Shown one piece after another: positions 26,356 to 34,340 of a DNA stretch of 64,000 nt. Location of the stretch: the IMG/VR virus record IMGVR_UViG_3300020020_000028, positions 1 to 64,000 of that record, one strand, 5' to 3'. Source of the stretch: a virus. The position numbers and the translations under genes are program-made. The notes below the pieces were generated by a model. That model saw nothing but the letters and a program-made list of their open reading frames with translations, was not told where the DNA came from and did not search any database. Position 1 is the stretch's first letter. Every line of letters begins with the position of its first letter.

Positions 26356-26715
26356 CTATAGACTCTCATGTTCCACACCGTCAATCACCGCACTAATACC
26401 ATCATCAGTAAATCTTGCCTCACGAACAGTGCCACGATACACGTCTTTCCCGAAAGTGATCTGAATGAGATTCCCGATAGGTATTGGAGGCTCATTGAAG
26501 TTCATTTTGAACACCACTGGCCCTATACGTCGAATGCCTTTGATGTAGTAATCGTAGTCGTCTATAGACAGATAATCAACAGGTGGAATGAGTGCCGTGC
26601 CGATGATACCCGCACCGAACAGGAAGCAGAAAGACCGACGTGTGAGAGTCTTCGAGGCACGCTGACAGAGTCTGTCCGCAGGATGAGTGTCGCCGCACCA
26701 TTGGCAAGTATTCAT
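26356..26715 (-). CDS. zinc-ribbon protein with Tat-like membrane segment
   Basis: 119 residues from the ATG at 26715, which overlaps the previous stop. It opens with CQWCGDTHPADRLC (zinc-ribbon-like). Then comes TRRSFCFLFGAGIIGTALI, a twin-arginine motif followed by a hydrophobic segment, and a beta-rich C-terminal domain. A Tat-like membrane anchor after a cytoplasmic zinc ribbon is odd; a simple positive-inside membrane anchor is equally possible. Confidence 0.6.
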   Translation of the reverse strand: MNTCQWCGDTHPADRLCQRASKTLTRRSFCFLFGAGIIGTALIPPVDYLSIDDYDYYIKGIRRIGPVVFKMNFNEPPIPIGNLIQITFGKDVYRGTVREARFTDDGISAVIDGVEHESL

Positions 26716-26792
26716 TTCTTCAGCCACCACCTCTCCGGCCGCGCGATGTGACGCTCAGAGGGTTTCCTCACCTTGGCTACTTTAGGCTTCAT
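26712..26792 (-). CDS. 26-residue basic peptide
   Basis: ATG at 26792 overlaps the stop of the preceding 35-residue gene, and its own stop overlaps the next ATG (ATGA). Composition is strongly basic (KPKVAKVRKPSERH) with WW near the end. The tight coupling on both sides supports translation. Confidence 0.45.
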   Translation of the reverse strand: MKPKVAKVRKPSERHIARPERWWLKK

Positions 26793-26889
26793 TTTTATCT
26801 TTCGTACCAAACGACATCCACTTCCAGCCCTCATGTGTCTCACAGTAGATCTCTATGGTGTTTGGTTTCTTACCAAGGTCGTGTGGCAT
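26782..26889 (-). CDS. 35-residue hypothetical protein
   Basis: ATG at 26889, stop at 26782, overlapping the next small gene. Sequence includes IEIYCETHEGWKWMSFGTKD, a compact aromatic pattern. Function unknown. Confidence 0.45.
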   Translation of the reverse strand: MPHDLGKKPNTIEIYCETHEGWKWMSFGTKDKNEA

Positions 26890-26954
26890 TCAATAAGATC
26901 GGTTTAGATTCATCACCAGCAAACGAAGCGATCCGATGCAGAATGTATTACTCT

Positions 26955-29489
26955 TCATAGATCTAATCCATCATCCGATCCCGGCTCACGAGGCTCGTAA
27001 TGAGTCGGTTCAAATTCATCAGGGTCGCCGCTTGATTGAACGACACTCCGCAACTGCCAGTGCCATCTCTGCGCACGCTTCGAGATATAAACTTCAGTAC
27101 CATCGGCCAGTTGATGCCGTCGATCACGATTGCGACGCAACCAACTACCGAGTAACCGTCCATTCCAGAGTTGACCATCACGAGAGGGGAGTCCTGGTAG
27201 TTGCAGTAATGCAGGGAGAGTAATCACTTGATCACGTGCAGCAGCCGCCCATGCTTCGAGGAACTCTTCCATCTCGTCTTCATCTTCAGCGTCCGCATCT
27301 TGTTCGACATCTATCTTGTTCGCGAGAAACGCATGGAGTCCCGCGTTATACAGGATACCACCGATGGTATGGGACCACGGTTCGAACCCATTGAGTACTC
27401 GCGTCTCTTTGTGAGGAGGCCGACCCACCGCAATCCACGCTTTGACAAGTGTATAGAGTGCAGCGAGTAACTCGAATCGATGTGCAGGTACCCACGACAT
27501 GAGATCCTTGGTCCACCCTTGTGTACGATCACTCGGGCGAGCCATCGCAGAATCTAATCGTATCCTGCACATTCTCCCAGCCATGTCCTTCGGAAACGTC
27601 GGGTTGTTGCCTGTGGCCACGAAGGTCGAGAAATTCTGTGGGTTCGTGATCTCTGTGCTACCAAGAATTCTACCTAACCTCGCACCTTTCCCGGTCAAGA
27701 TCTTATTGAGGTCCGGGCTCTTGAGGTCCTTGACTTCATCGAGGAAGACAATCGGCGCACCGGTAATGAGAACCGCTGTGAGGAACTTACGACGCTCACT
27801 CTCATTACTATCCCACTCCGCTTCCGAGGGCCATGCACCCGTCAGGATATAGCACCAACACTGGACCATCAATGAGGCGCCAGTTCTCGTCGTTGGTTTA
27901 TCTACCAGAAAGAGCGGCACGGCATTGAACAGACTCCGCGTGAGGATCGTGAGCGGGAAGGCCATCATGTTCGCGTAGCTGGCTGTCTCACGCCAGTCGC
28001 ACCCTTGCTGGACGTCAAGAAATGGATGATGACCGGATCGCCCTTTGAATGGGAATTGCCACACCATCTCATCAAGCACGTTAATCGCTTTCGCGACATC
28101 TTGTTTCGATGGGCGATCTGGAATCGGAGGGAGATCGAAATCACGTGAGGGCTGATAGAACATGCCGCTACTGCGATGGAACCCCGGCGTCGTGATCAGG
28201 TACCCTTCATTGGTGAAGAAGGGAATAGGACTGAAGCCCATTGGTTCCGGAAGGGGTACCGCTGCGGACTTCAACATCATATTCGCGAAGTCACGCCCCG
28301 GATAGACGTTCGGTGTTGTGTTGCGTGGACGCACCTCGACGCAGGGAATCATGCGGCCCACGATCTCTCGGAACGAATCGGTTTCAATAGATCGAAAGCC
28401 TGAGACAGAGCGGAGGGCTGAGGGTTCTTCGAGCTTCAACTGTTCTTCATACAAGGTTGTGAGGCACGTATTGTTCGTGTCCCTGAGGATCACGATGTCA
28501 TCGCCACGTTTGAAGATCCCAGGAGGTTCGTTCGCGGCTACGACTCTCGTCCATGCCCGATCCACCATCGGCCACGTGAGGCTCAGTGTGTTGATCGTAG
28601 TTCCATCATCAGCGACGGCCCCCACACGCACAATGCTGTTGATCGCATTGAGTGTCGTGGTCCCGAGATTCTGCCCAAGCACATCAATGAGCGTACTACT
28701 CCCAGCAGTGGCTTGTCCTCGCTTGATTGCATCAGCCGTGGTATCGACAGCACCACTCACATCCTCAACATTAGAATCGGTCGCGGCCATGACCGTCTCT
28801 AGGATGTCAATGACGCGAGGTTTGTTGATCCCAAGCTCCAGTAAGATCTTGGCGAACGCTAATCTGAGATTGTGTCTGTTTTTCTCCGGCCAGATCGACG
28901 CGATGATGACACCAATGGCGCCGTGCTGAACCGCTTCTTCGAGATCTGACGGGGTATCGATGCGACCGATGGGAGTGATAGGAGAAACGAATCGGATGGG
29001 CTCACCTGTGCTGTGCGTGCTGCCCGGAGCCACAGAGAGTGTATGGGTTTTCTTCTGTGTCGTACCCCGCAACTCTACGATGACCTTGCCATCGACCCCC
29101 ACGTACTTACGAGTCCGGAGTACGCCACGCGCAAGATAGTTGGCGTGCGATCTGGGTTTGGAGGGTCTGCCGTACCACCATCCGGTTGGAGGGATTAGGT
29201 TCTCAATGATCTTACGAAAGACAGGATCAACGACATCGATATCCACGTCGTAGAAATACCAACCATCTCCGACGATGGTACCGTTGAGGACACCAACGTT
29301 ATCACCCGGACGGAATTCGGCTGGCGTCACGCGGTGCGTGTTCGCGCTCCATCCAGACAATCGCCCTTTCTTTTCTGCTTGCCGTACAGGGGTACAGAAA
29401 AGATTGCGTGTGGTGTAGAAGGTCAGGGCCTCATGTTGAGTTCCGGGCCCGACGAGATCGAGGGGATCTTGTGGAGTCTCTGACATCAC
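26955..29489 (-). CDS. bifunctional primase-polymerase / helicase
   Basis: 844 residues. The N-terminal ~200 residues fit an AEP-type PrimPol: WYFYDVDIDV (catalytic acids), GRPSKPRSHANYL, and ELRGTTQKKTHTLSVAPGSTH. The C-terminal half is an AAA+ helicase region: FLVDKPTTRTGASLMVQ at the P-loop position, IVFLDEV as Walker B, then FVATGNNPTFPKDMAGRMCRIRLD (sensor and arginine finger). The P-loop has TGAS where GKT/S is usual. Acidic tract DAEDEDEMEEF near residue 765. It would prime and unwind DNA during phage replication. Confidence 0.8.
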   Translation of the reverse strand: MMSETPQDPLDLVGPGTQHEALTFYTTRNLFCTPVRQAEKKGRLSGWSANTHRVTPAEFRPGDNVGVLNGTIVGDGWYFYDVDIDVVDPVFRKIIENLIPPTGWWYGRPSKPRSHANYLARGVLRTRKYVGVDGKVIVELRGTTQKKTHTLSVAPGSTHSTGEPIRFVSPITPIGRIDTPSDLEEAVQHGAIGVIIASIWPEKNRHNLRLAFAKILLELGINKPRVIDILETVMAATDSNVEDVSGAVDTTADAIKRGQATAGSSTLIDVLGQNLGTTTLNAINSIVRVGAVADDGTTINTLSLTWPMVDRAWTRVVAANEPPGIFKRGDDIVILRDTNNTCLTTLYEEQLKLEEPSALRSVSGFRSIETDSFREIVGRMIPCVEVRPRNTTPNVYPGRDFANMMLKSAAVPLPEPMGFSPIPFFTNEGYLITTPGFHRSSGMFYQPSRDFDLPPIPDRPSKQDVAKAINVLDEMVWQFPFKGRSGHHPFLDVQQGCDWRETASYANMMAFPLTILTRSLFNAVPLFLVDKPTTRTGASLMVQCWCYILTGAWPSEAEWDSNESERRKFLTAVLITGAPIVFLDEVKDLKSPDLNKILTGKGARLGRILGSTEITNPQNFSTFVATGNNPTFPKDMAGRMCRIRLDSAMARPSDRTQGWTKDLMSWVPAHRFELLAALYTLVKAWIAVGRPPHKETRVLNGFEPWSHTIGGILYNAGLHAFLANKIDVEQDADAEDEDEMEEFLEAWAAAARDQVITLPALLQLPGLPSRDGQLWNGRLLGSWLRRNRDRRHQLADGTEVYISKRAQRWHWQLRSVVQSSGDPDEFEPTHYEPREPGSDDGLDL

Positions 29490-29754
29490 AACGCCAGAGC
29501 GGGAGACAGATTCATGTTAGCTCGCTCCATGAGGAAAGAGGCGAGTCTCCTGTGAATCTCTGAGCGAGCAGAGATCACACAGAAGCAAACGTCGGCCAGA
29601 CGTGCCTCGCCACCGCGGAGGTCCGGCAGGATTCCGAGCGGTGGCCTACTCTAACTTAAAAACCTTGTGATGTCCAATACTATCGTTTTTCCTAAGAATT
29701 TTGCGATATTGACGAGTTAGCATAAAATGAGAGGCTTGTCAAGGGCTTTGTGGG
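29490..29754. other. divergent intergenic region
   Basis: No gene is seen. The stretch lies between the divergent primase-helicase and the plus-strand small-gene train. It contains a short inverted-repeat-rich part (GGTCCGGCAGG near 29622) and an AT-rich part next to the plus-strand promoter. A minus-strand promoter is expected here but I could not pick one with confidence. Confidence 0.5.
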
Positions 29755-29783
29755 TAGACATTCTTTTGAAGAAGTGCTATGAT
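29755..29783 (+). promoter_or_regulatory. sigma-70-type promoter
   Basis: TAGACA (29755-29760), 17 bp, TATGAT (29778-29783), 11 bases before the first ATG of the plus-strand gene train. Confidence 0.75.
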
Positions 29784-29794
29784 GTGGAAGCTCA

Positions 29795-29896
29795 ATGACT
29801 GACACACAGAAGCTCGCGGCATGGTTCGACAAGGCACAGCCGAAGCCGGTTGCGCCGGTCTGCTGGAAACAGGTGGTCAAGGAGATGAAGCGATGA
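29795..29896 (+). CDS. 33-residue protein, first gene of the plus-strand train
   Basis: ATG at 29795, stop overlapping the next ATG (ATGA). Sequence starts MTDTQKLAAWFDKAQPKP. It lies directly under a promoter. Function unknown. Confidence 0.6.
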   Translation: MTDTQKLAAWFDKAQPKPVAPVCWKQVVKEMKR

Positions 29897-30072
29897 AGCA
29901 CTGGTCGGAGGCCCAACTGTGGAAAGCTCGTGGTAGTGGTGAGATCCTCACTGCGGGCGAACTGAAAACTCGGTACCGCGTGGAGTTGACTGGTGTGTCT
30001 CTGATTGACGCGACTTTCGACGTGCGTGCCGGTGGGGATGTGTGGGTACGTGTGAAGGAGATGAATCGATGA
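29893..30072 (+). CDS. small hypothetical protein
   Basis: 59 residues from the ATG at 29893. Mixed alpha/beta text (ELKTRYRVELTGVSLIDATFDVRAGG). Overlaps both neighbours by four bases. Confidence 0.6.
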   Translation: MKHWSEAQLWKARGSGEILTAGELKTRYRVELTGVSLIDATFDVRAGGDVWVRVKEMNR

Positions 30073-30404
30073 CTGAACAGGTCTGTCAGAATCACCTGAC
30101 GAACGAACAGGTAGACGCGAAGAACCTTGAGATTTGGGCGGCGAAACCGTCGCGGTTCGGGGCCTACTACACGCTCGCATCTGATGGTGTGGCTACTGGC
30201 AACACACCGTTTCGCACGCACGGCAAGGTCACGACGTGGATGGGCGCGGAGATCGGCACAGTCACGTCGGCTCGTGTGTATCGTCACAACTTCGGTGGAC
30301 GGTTCGTGAGTCTGCGAGTGAAAGCGAACAACGGTGAGGAGTACTACGGACGCGCGAGCTACGACGGTGGGAGCTTCGTGATGCTGAATAAGGTGAAGCG
30401 ATGA
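30069..30404 (+). CDS. hypothetical protein
   Basis: 111 residues from the ATGA overlap at 30069. Beta-rich C-terminal part (GGRFVSLRVKANNGEEYYGRASYDGGSFVMLNKV). Function unknown. Confidence 0.65.
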   Translation: MTEQVCQNHLTNEQVDAKNLEIWAAKPSRFGAYYTLASDGVATGNTPFRTHGKVTTWMGAEIGTVTSARVYRHNFGGRFVSLRVKANNGEEYYGRASYDGGSFVMLNKVKR

Positions 30405-30691
30405 ACGGTCTAGTCTGGAGGATGGAGAACAGCAACGGCACGAGCAGACGTGACTGGCTCGACGAGAAGGACACGAACGACGCCATCAACAAGCTCGAAG
30501 CTGCGGCGGGTTGGCGCGGGGAGTGGGAGACGAATGACTTCGGGGGACAAGACTGGTGGGGAGTCACTGGCACGTTCAACGGAGCCGTGTTCACGCTCTA
30601 CACGCACAAGTCCGGCACCATCAAGATCGGAGGCTTCGAGGATCTGGACGTGGTTGGATTGAAGGCGGCGTTACAAGAGGTGATTCGATGA
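30401..30691 (+). CDS. hypothetical protein
   Basis: 96 residues, acidic N-terminal half and a beta-strand-rich end (GAVFTLYTHKSGTIKIGGF). Coupled to its neighbours by ATGA overlaps. Confidence 0.6.
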   Translation: MNGLVWRMENSNGTSRRDWLDEKDTNDAINKLEAAAGWRGEWETNDFGGQDWWGVTGTFNGAVFTLYTHKSGTIKIGGFEDLDVVGLKAALQEVIR

Positions 30692-30828
30692 CCGATTACG
30701 TCAGAGGCTGGATGGAGGCGGACGAAGCCATTCAGCACAAACTTCCGGGGTATCGAGACTTTTCTCAGGGGGATACCGATTGGGATCGTGGTTGGAATGC
30801 GAGAATCGAACAGGAGAGTAAGCGATGA
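30688..30828 (+). CDS. 46-residue hypothetical protein
   Basis: ATG at 30688 in an ATGA overlap. Contains YVRGWMEADEAIQHKLPGYRDFSQGDTDW, a pattern of small phage/host proteins with a GYxxF...DxDW core. Function unknown. Confidence 0.6.
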   Translation: MTDYVRGWMEADEAIQHKLPGYRDFSQGDTDWDRGWNARIEQESKR

Positions 30829-31016
30829 CAGACAGCCCATTCAACACCCCCATGACGGTGGCGCAACTCGAAGCACGATGCAAGCGAGACAACGTCGATA
30901 TTCATTGGGAGGTACCACGGCCAGCGAGTACTACGGTAGTGACGGTGGACGATGAGAAGCACGGGATCTGGAATGGCGAGCAGTTTCTCGGAAAATGCAT
31001 CGTGTGGGGAGGGTGA
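30825..31016 (+). CDS. 63-residue hypothetical protein
   Basis: ATGA-coupled. Sequence MTDSPFNTPMTVAQLEARCK onward; no family recognised. Confidence 0.6.
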   Translation: MTDSPFNTPMTVAQLEARCKRDNVDIHWEVPRPASTTVVTVDDEKHGIWNGEQFLGKCIVWGG

Positions 31017-31017
31017 G

Positions 31018-31203
31018 ATGACATGGTTGGATGCAGTGCTCGGACGTAAACCGAAGCACGAACATCGCTTCGGAGATTGGTTTTTGGTCGAAAGACAAGA
31101 GGTATTGAGGGGGCCGTTTGGGCGCACCGAATCCACGGTCTGGTGGAATACGCGCGTGTGCCCGTGCGGGTTCACGGAGATGAAAAAAGCAGAGGTAAAA
31201 TGA
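31018..31203 (+). CDS. small protein, first of two paralogues
   Basis: 61 residues. MTWLDAVLGRKPKHEHRFGD then a C-terminal VCPCGFTEMKK that may complete a zinc site. A near-identical 5' half recurs at 38250, but there an internal ~49-bp segment is inverted. Function unknown. Confidence 0.6.
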   Translation: MTWLDAVLGRKPKHEHRFGDWFLVERQEVLRGPFGRTESTVWWNTRVCPCGFTEMKKAEVK

Positions 31204-31367
31204 TGACCTTTATTCGAGCCATCTTCGCAAGCATCCTTGCGATTGCCGCTGCTACGCTTGCTTTTTTGTGGATGATCTTGATCGTTGGTATCGTGGTTGG
31301 TCTGGTTGGTGTGTTTCTCATCGCAGTGATTAAGGTCGCATTATGGACCGTGGATATTTTTCTATGA
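31200..31367 (+). CDS. 55-residue membrane protein
   Basis: ATG at 31200. Almost entirely hydrophobic, with two segments (IFASILAIAAATLAFLWMIL and IVVGLVGVFLIAVIKVALW). Coupled to the previous gene by ATGA. Confidence 0.65.
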   Translation: MMTFIRAIFASILAIAAATLAFLWMILIVGIVVGLVGVFLIAVIKVALWTVDIFL

Positions 31368-31594
31368 GCAACTTCAGCAAGGCCGACGCGAAGGGCATCG
31401 TCGATGTTTTCTACATCGTGGCGTGGAGGATACCAAATCGTCCGGTATCTTATCATGCGATCAGTGGACGAGAAACGTTTGCGACCAATGCATGGTCGCG
31501 AGCGTTTCGTTTCGGTGTGTATGCTGATGCGAAAAGTATCGCAGATGTAACCAAAGGTGCGTGGGTGGAGAAGGTAGTGAGGGAGAGATTGTGA
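31364..31594 (+). CDS. hypothetical protein
   Basis: 76 residues from the ATG at 31364 (overlap with the membrane gene). Text: SKADAKGIVDVFYIVAWR. No family recognised. Confidence 0.6.
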   Translation: MSNFSKADAKGIVDVFYIVAWRIPNRPVSYHAISGRETFATNAWSRAFRFGVYADAKSIADVTKGAWVEKVVRERL

Positions 31595-31989
31595 TGATTG
31601 ATGTAGAGAAGTGCAGATGGCATCTGCACATAGCGTATAGAGAGTGGGTAGTCTGGGGGTACGGCCGCTCCTTGGAAGACTCAATTGGCCATGTCTCGCA
31701 GGCGTATTACGAAGGCCAGTCGCCTTTGCCTTGGTCGATTCCGTTTACACTACCTGAACACAATCCGAAGTCTGGACTCCGACCACCTCAGGAGATTCGA
31801 CGAGTAAAGTCGTGGGGTTGGCGTTTTCGAACCAACGACGGCATCAATGACACGAACTGGCATCTGGCAGAGTCGAGATCACAGTGCCTGACGGACGCAA
31901 AGGTATTTCTCGAACGTAGCGAACGACCTAATTCATCGCTAAACTGCGCCATTAAAGACGTGCGTGAGTATCTCAGCGGATTATGGTGA
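31594..31989 (+). CDS. hypothetical protein
   Basis: 131 residues starting at the TGATG overlap (31594). A 24-bp leader containing GAGGGAGAG precedes it and is repeated before the next gene. Content includes KCRWHLHIAYREWVVWGYG. Function unknown. Confidence 0.6.
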   Translation: MIDVEKCRWHLHIAYREWVVWGYGRSLEDSIGHVSQAYYEGQSPLPWSIPFTLPEHNPKSGLRPPQEIRRVKSWGWRFRTNDGINDTNWHLAESRSQCLTDAKVFLERSERPNSSLNCAIKDVREYLSGLW

Positions 31990-32009
31990 AAGGTAGTGAG
32001 GGAGAGATT

Positions 32010-32192
32010 GTGAAACTTATCACAAATACGCGTGCCTATCAATTTTACCGACAAGAGTGCGGCGATGATTTTATTGGCGAGATCCGAGATACGAGGCGCA
32101 CATACAACTGCACGTTTCGTCAAGCGGTAGGGAAACTCGCGAAACTGTATCGAGCCTGCTGGAGAGCGTGTAGAGAGTCCGCAGATTCTTGA
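32010..32192 (+). CDS. 60-residue basic protein
   Basis: Start at the GTG (32010) just after a repeated 24-bp ribosome-binding leader (31990-32013, copy at 31571-31594). Tyr/Arg-rich (ACWRACRE end). A promoter for the next gene overlaps its stop. Confidence 0.55.
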   Translation: MKLITNTRAYQFYRQECGDDFIGEIRDTRRTYNCTFRQAVGKLAKLYRACWRACRESADS

Positions 32193-32218
32193 CAACGGAT
32201 CGGATTGTACGGTAGAAT
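32189..32218 (+). promoter_or_regulatory. promoter placed for a leaderless start
   Basis: TTGACA (32189-32194), 18 bp, TAGAAT (32213-32218), then CTAAAC and the ATG at 32225. The expected +1 falls on or next to the A of ATG. Confidence 0.75.
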
Positions 32219-32224
32219 CTAAAC

Positions 32225-32500
32225 ATGTTCATCACCATCCACGACCGCAAGAACAGAAAGGCGTACCGGGCGTACGTCACACGAGAGTGGGCATTGCGAC
32301 ATGACAATGGTGCACTCATTTCTTGTGGACTGACCATCGACGAACCGTCCGCATGGAGTGGCAAGGTGTGGCTTAAGAGACGTGCATTCAATGACTTACG
32401 GAAGACCGGGCGCGTGACGGAGATCTCCGTCGAACAGGCGAATCACTCGGGATGCCAGTCACGGTGCAAGTTGCGGGGAGACAACATCTGTCAGTGGTAG
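32225..32500 (+). CDS. hypothetical protein, leaderless
   Basis: 91 residues. MFITIHDRKNRKAYRAYVTR, with a Cys pair near the end (GCQSRCKLRG). No Shine-Dalgarno can exist because the -10 lies six bases before ATG. Confidence 0.6.
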   Translation: MFITIHDRKNRKAYRAYVTREWALRHDNGALISCGLTIDEPSAWSGKVWLKRRAFNDLRKTGRVTEISVEQANHSGCQSRCKLRGDNICQW

Positions 32501-32509
32501 GAGGTAAAA

Positions 32510-32614
32510 ATGAATGATAGACCTGCAAAACCCTCGGAACAATTGGCATGGCCGTTTTACTGGCATTGGGATCCATTCCAGTTGAAGTGGCGCAAGGCGC
32601 GCGTTTACTTCTGA
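32510..32614 (+). CDS. 34-residue Trp-rich protein
   Basis: ATG at 32510 with GGAGGT five bases upstream. Aromatic centre AWPFYWHWDPFQLKW. Similar Trp-rich text occurs in the 53-residue protein at 49853. Possibly membrane-interfacial. Confidence 0.55.
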   Translation: MNDRPAKPSEQLAWPFYWHWDPFQLKWRKARVYF

Positions 32615-32626
32615 CGTCGATACTTC

Positions 32627-32655
32627 TTGACACCGAATCGAAAAGAGGGTAGAAT
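32627..32655 (+). promoter_or_regulatory. promoter placed for a leaderless start
   Basis: TTGACA, 17 bp, TAGAAT, six bases, ATG at 32662. Nearly identical to the promoters at 33140 and 33523. Confidence 0.8.
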
Positions 32656-32661
32656 TTAAGC

Positions 32662-32889
32662 ATGGAAAAACGGTACTACTTAGTTGAAGCGAACGGCAAA
32701 ACGTCGGGCCTCCTGACGAACCGTAAGCTGGCCGACGGTGTGGCGAAGAAGTACCACGGAGTCGTGTGGGCGGCGAATCAGCGCACGTTCGACGGTGGGA
32801 CGCAGTGGGGCGTAGACGTGCCCACGTTCAAGGCGCAGGCCGAAATGGTGGCTGATTTCACGGTCGGAGATGGATGGGTGAAGCGATGA
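32662..32889 (+). CDS. hypothetical protein, leaderless
   Basis: 75 residues (RYYLVEANGKTSGLLTNRKL). The ATG sits seven bases after the -10. ATGA overlap with the next gene. Confidence 0.6.
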   Translation: MEKRYYLVEANGKTSGLLTNRKLADGVAKKYHGVVWAANQRTFDGGTQWGVDVPTFKAQAEMVADFTVGDGWVKR

Positions 32890-33125
32890 ATGTTCAAGGC
32901 TGGAGAGTATTGGATCCCAAGTTTCTCAAGATTCTCAAGAATCCCGGCGCGGTCTACGTGAGACTGCCTCTCGAACTGCAACGACCGACTGGTGGATGTA
33001 GTTGCGATTACTGCAAGCAGGCGAAGGTGGGCAACCCGGAGTACGTGCCGATGTGGGACACGCTTGGCGTACCTCTTGAACCGGGCAAAAGAACGTGGAC
33101 GTTACATGCACCGGAATGGAAGTAA
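32886..33125 (+). CDS. hypothetical protein with CxCxxC
   Basis: 79 residues. Contains GGCSCDYCKQAKVGNPEYVPMW, a possible metal site, and a C-terminal WTLHAPEW. Resembles small phage proteins of unknown role; coupled to the leaderless gene upstream. Confidence 0.6.
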   Translation: MNVQGWRVLDPKFLKILKNPGAVYVRLPLELQRPTGGCSCDYCKQAKVGNPEYVPMWDTLGVPLEPGKRTWTLHAPEWK

Positions 33126-33139
33126 AACGTCGAACTTTC

Positions 33140-33168
33140 TTGACACCGGATCAGAAAGGAGGTAGAAT
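33140..33168 (+). promoter_or_regulatory. promoter placed for a leaderless start
   Basis: TTGACA (33140-33145), 17 bp, TAGAAT (33163-33168), six bases, ATG at 33175. Confidence 0.8.
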
Positions 33169-33174
33169 TAACTC

Positions 33175-33375
33175 ATGACGAAAAAGCACTTCATCGCATT
33201 CGCGGCTCGGATGAAAGAGGATCTGGACAACGCCAAGCTCCGGTTCGACGAGGCGGAGTACAAACGCACGAAGGATGCTGTTACCTACGCGGCGTACGCG
33301 TTCGCAGACGTCGCGACGAGGGACAACAACCGGTTCGACCGGGACAGGTTCTTCACAGCATGCGGCCTCCGGTAG
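33175..33375 (+). CDS. hypothetical protein, leaderless
   Basis: 66 residues, helical and charged (MKEDLDNAKLRFDEAEYKRTKD). Followed by a long RNA-hairpin-like sequence rather than another coupled gene. Confidence 0.6.
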   Translation: MTKKHFIAFAARMKEDLDNAKLRFDEAEYKRTKDAVTYAAYAFADVATRDNNRFDRDRFFTACGLR

Positions 33376-33391
33376 TACGGCCCCGTCAGAG

Positions 33392-33503
33392 GATGACGGG
33401 TAGAGCACACAAGGGTTAGGGTTCAACTCCCTACGTAGTAGCGAAGACTCCCGGTCTTCGAGCCGCTCCGGGCTGAGACTCCTTGTGTGCTCTATCGGTC
33501 ATC
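33392..33503 (+). ncRNA. structured RNA-like long hairpin with a T-arm-like element
   Basis: The arms 33392-33414 and 33481-33503 are complementary over 23 positions with one mismatch and one G-U. Inside are TAGGG-TTCAACT-CCCTA, which looks like a tRNA T-arm, and a GAAGAC/GTCTTC hairpin. It lies between a stop codon and the next promoter. It does not fold as a normal tRNA. Function unknown; a tRNA mimic or processing hairpin is possible. Confidence 0.55.
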
Positions 33504-33522
33504 TTCGAAACGCCGCAACTTC

Positions 33523-33551
33523 TTGACACTGAATCGAAACGGCGGTAGAAT
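33523..33551 (+). promoter_or_regulatory. promoter placed for a leaderless start
   Basis: TTGACA (33523-33528), 17 bp, TAGAAT (33546-33551), TTAAAC-like six-base spacer, ATG at 33558. Confidence 0.8.
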
Positions 33552-33557
33552 TTAAAC

Positions 33558-33749
33558 ATGACAAAGGTTCTAGCTCGATGGCAATCGCGCAAGGGTAAGC
33601 ACTGGGTCGAGGCCCTGCAACACGACGACGGCACGTTCGGGTTCCGTGCGGACGGTGCCGGAGGCTGCGGGTACAAGACGGCAGAAGACGCGCTCAAGCG
33701 TGCGGAACTCGAAGCGTCGTTCTACTCCGTGAAGATGGTGAGACAATGA
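33558..33749 (+). CDS. hypothetical protein, leaderless
   Basis: 63 residues, WVEALQHDDGTFGFRADGAGG core suggesting a small beta domain. Coupled to the next gene by ATGA. Confidence 0.6.
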   Translation: MTKVLARWQSRKGKHWVEALQHDDGTFGFRADGAGGCGYKTAEDALKRAELEASFYSVKMVRQ

Positions 33750-33943
33750 AGATCACGTGGGTGCCCTACTGGATGGTCCGGACTGGCGAGAAGTTTCGGT
33801 TTGTCTACAATCCGTACTTCAATCCACGAGTCGGAGAGAAAGTGTTCGTCAAGGGGAAGAGTGGGTGGTTCTCGGACGAAGAGGGCCGCAAGTTTCGAAC
33901 GGGCAAGACTACGGCAGTCACGATCAATAAGGAGCATCAATGA
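33746..33943 (+). CDS. hypothetical protein
   Basis: 65 residues, basic and aromatic (YWMVRTGEKFRFVYNPYFNPRV), SH3-like text. ATGA-coupled to both neighbours. Confidence 0.55.
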   Translation: MKITWVPYWMVRTGEKFRFVYNPYFNPRVGEKVFVKGKSGWFSDEEGRKFRTGKTTAVTINKEHQ

Positions 33944-34143
33944 CTCTTCGGAACTTCATCCGAGACAATCGTTCGACCATCGACGCGCAGATCAACAGTG
34001 TTCGGTTTCGCCACGATGGACGCGGAGGTCGAGGAGTTATTCCCGAACCTGCACCGAAGTACAACGACAACGAACGGCGCGAGTGGGTACTCAACGATGA
34101 ACCGTTGTATCGGTTCGCGCAGGCTGAAGGAGTGAGGATATGA
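33940..34143 (+). CDS. hypothetical protein
   Basis: 67 residues (TLRNFIRDNRSTIDAQINSV; NDNERREWVLNDEPLYRFAQ). The second half resembles a common small phage protein with a NDxxRxxWVxND motif. Function unknown. Confidence 0.6.
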   Translation: MTLRNFIRDNRSTIDAQINSVRFRHDGRGGRGVIPEPAPKYNDNERREWVLNDEPLYRFAQAEGVRI

Positions 34144-34340
34144 ACAGAATGACTGCGGGACAGTTACTCGACATCGTTAGCCGTGCGCAGTCCGTCATCG
34201 AAGAGAGTGATGGTGCGGACGAACATCAGGAACTCATCGACGAACTACGGGAGGTCACGCAACTTTTCCGCGACGAGATCGGTGCCAGTCACATGAGTAC
34301 AGGGGCCGACGTGGTTCTGGTGGAGAGAGGGGACGCATGA
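34140..34340 (+). CDS. hypothetical acidic protein
   Basis: 66 residues, acidic and helical (IVSRAQSVIEESDGADEHQELIDEL). ATGA-coupled. No family recognised. Confidence 0.55.
   Translation: MNRMTAGQLLDIVSRAQSVIEESDGADEHQELIDELREVTQLFRDEIGASHMSTGADVVLVERGDA

Noticed and set aside
33361-33520. Normal tRNA gene
   Set aside because: A T-arm-like element is present but no D-arm, anticodon arm or acceptor with a proper 3' end.
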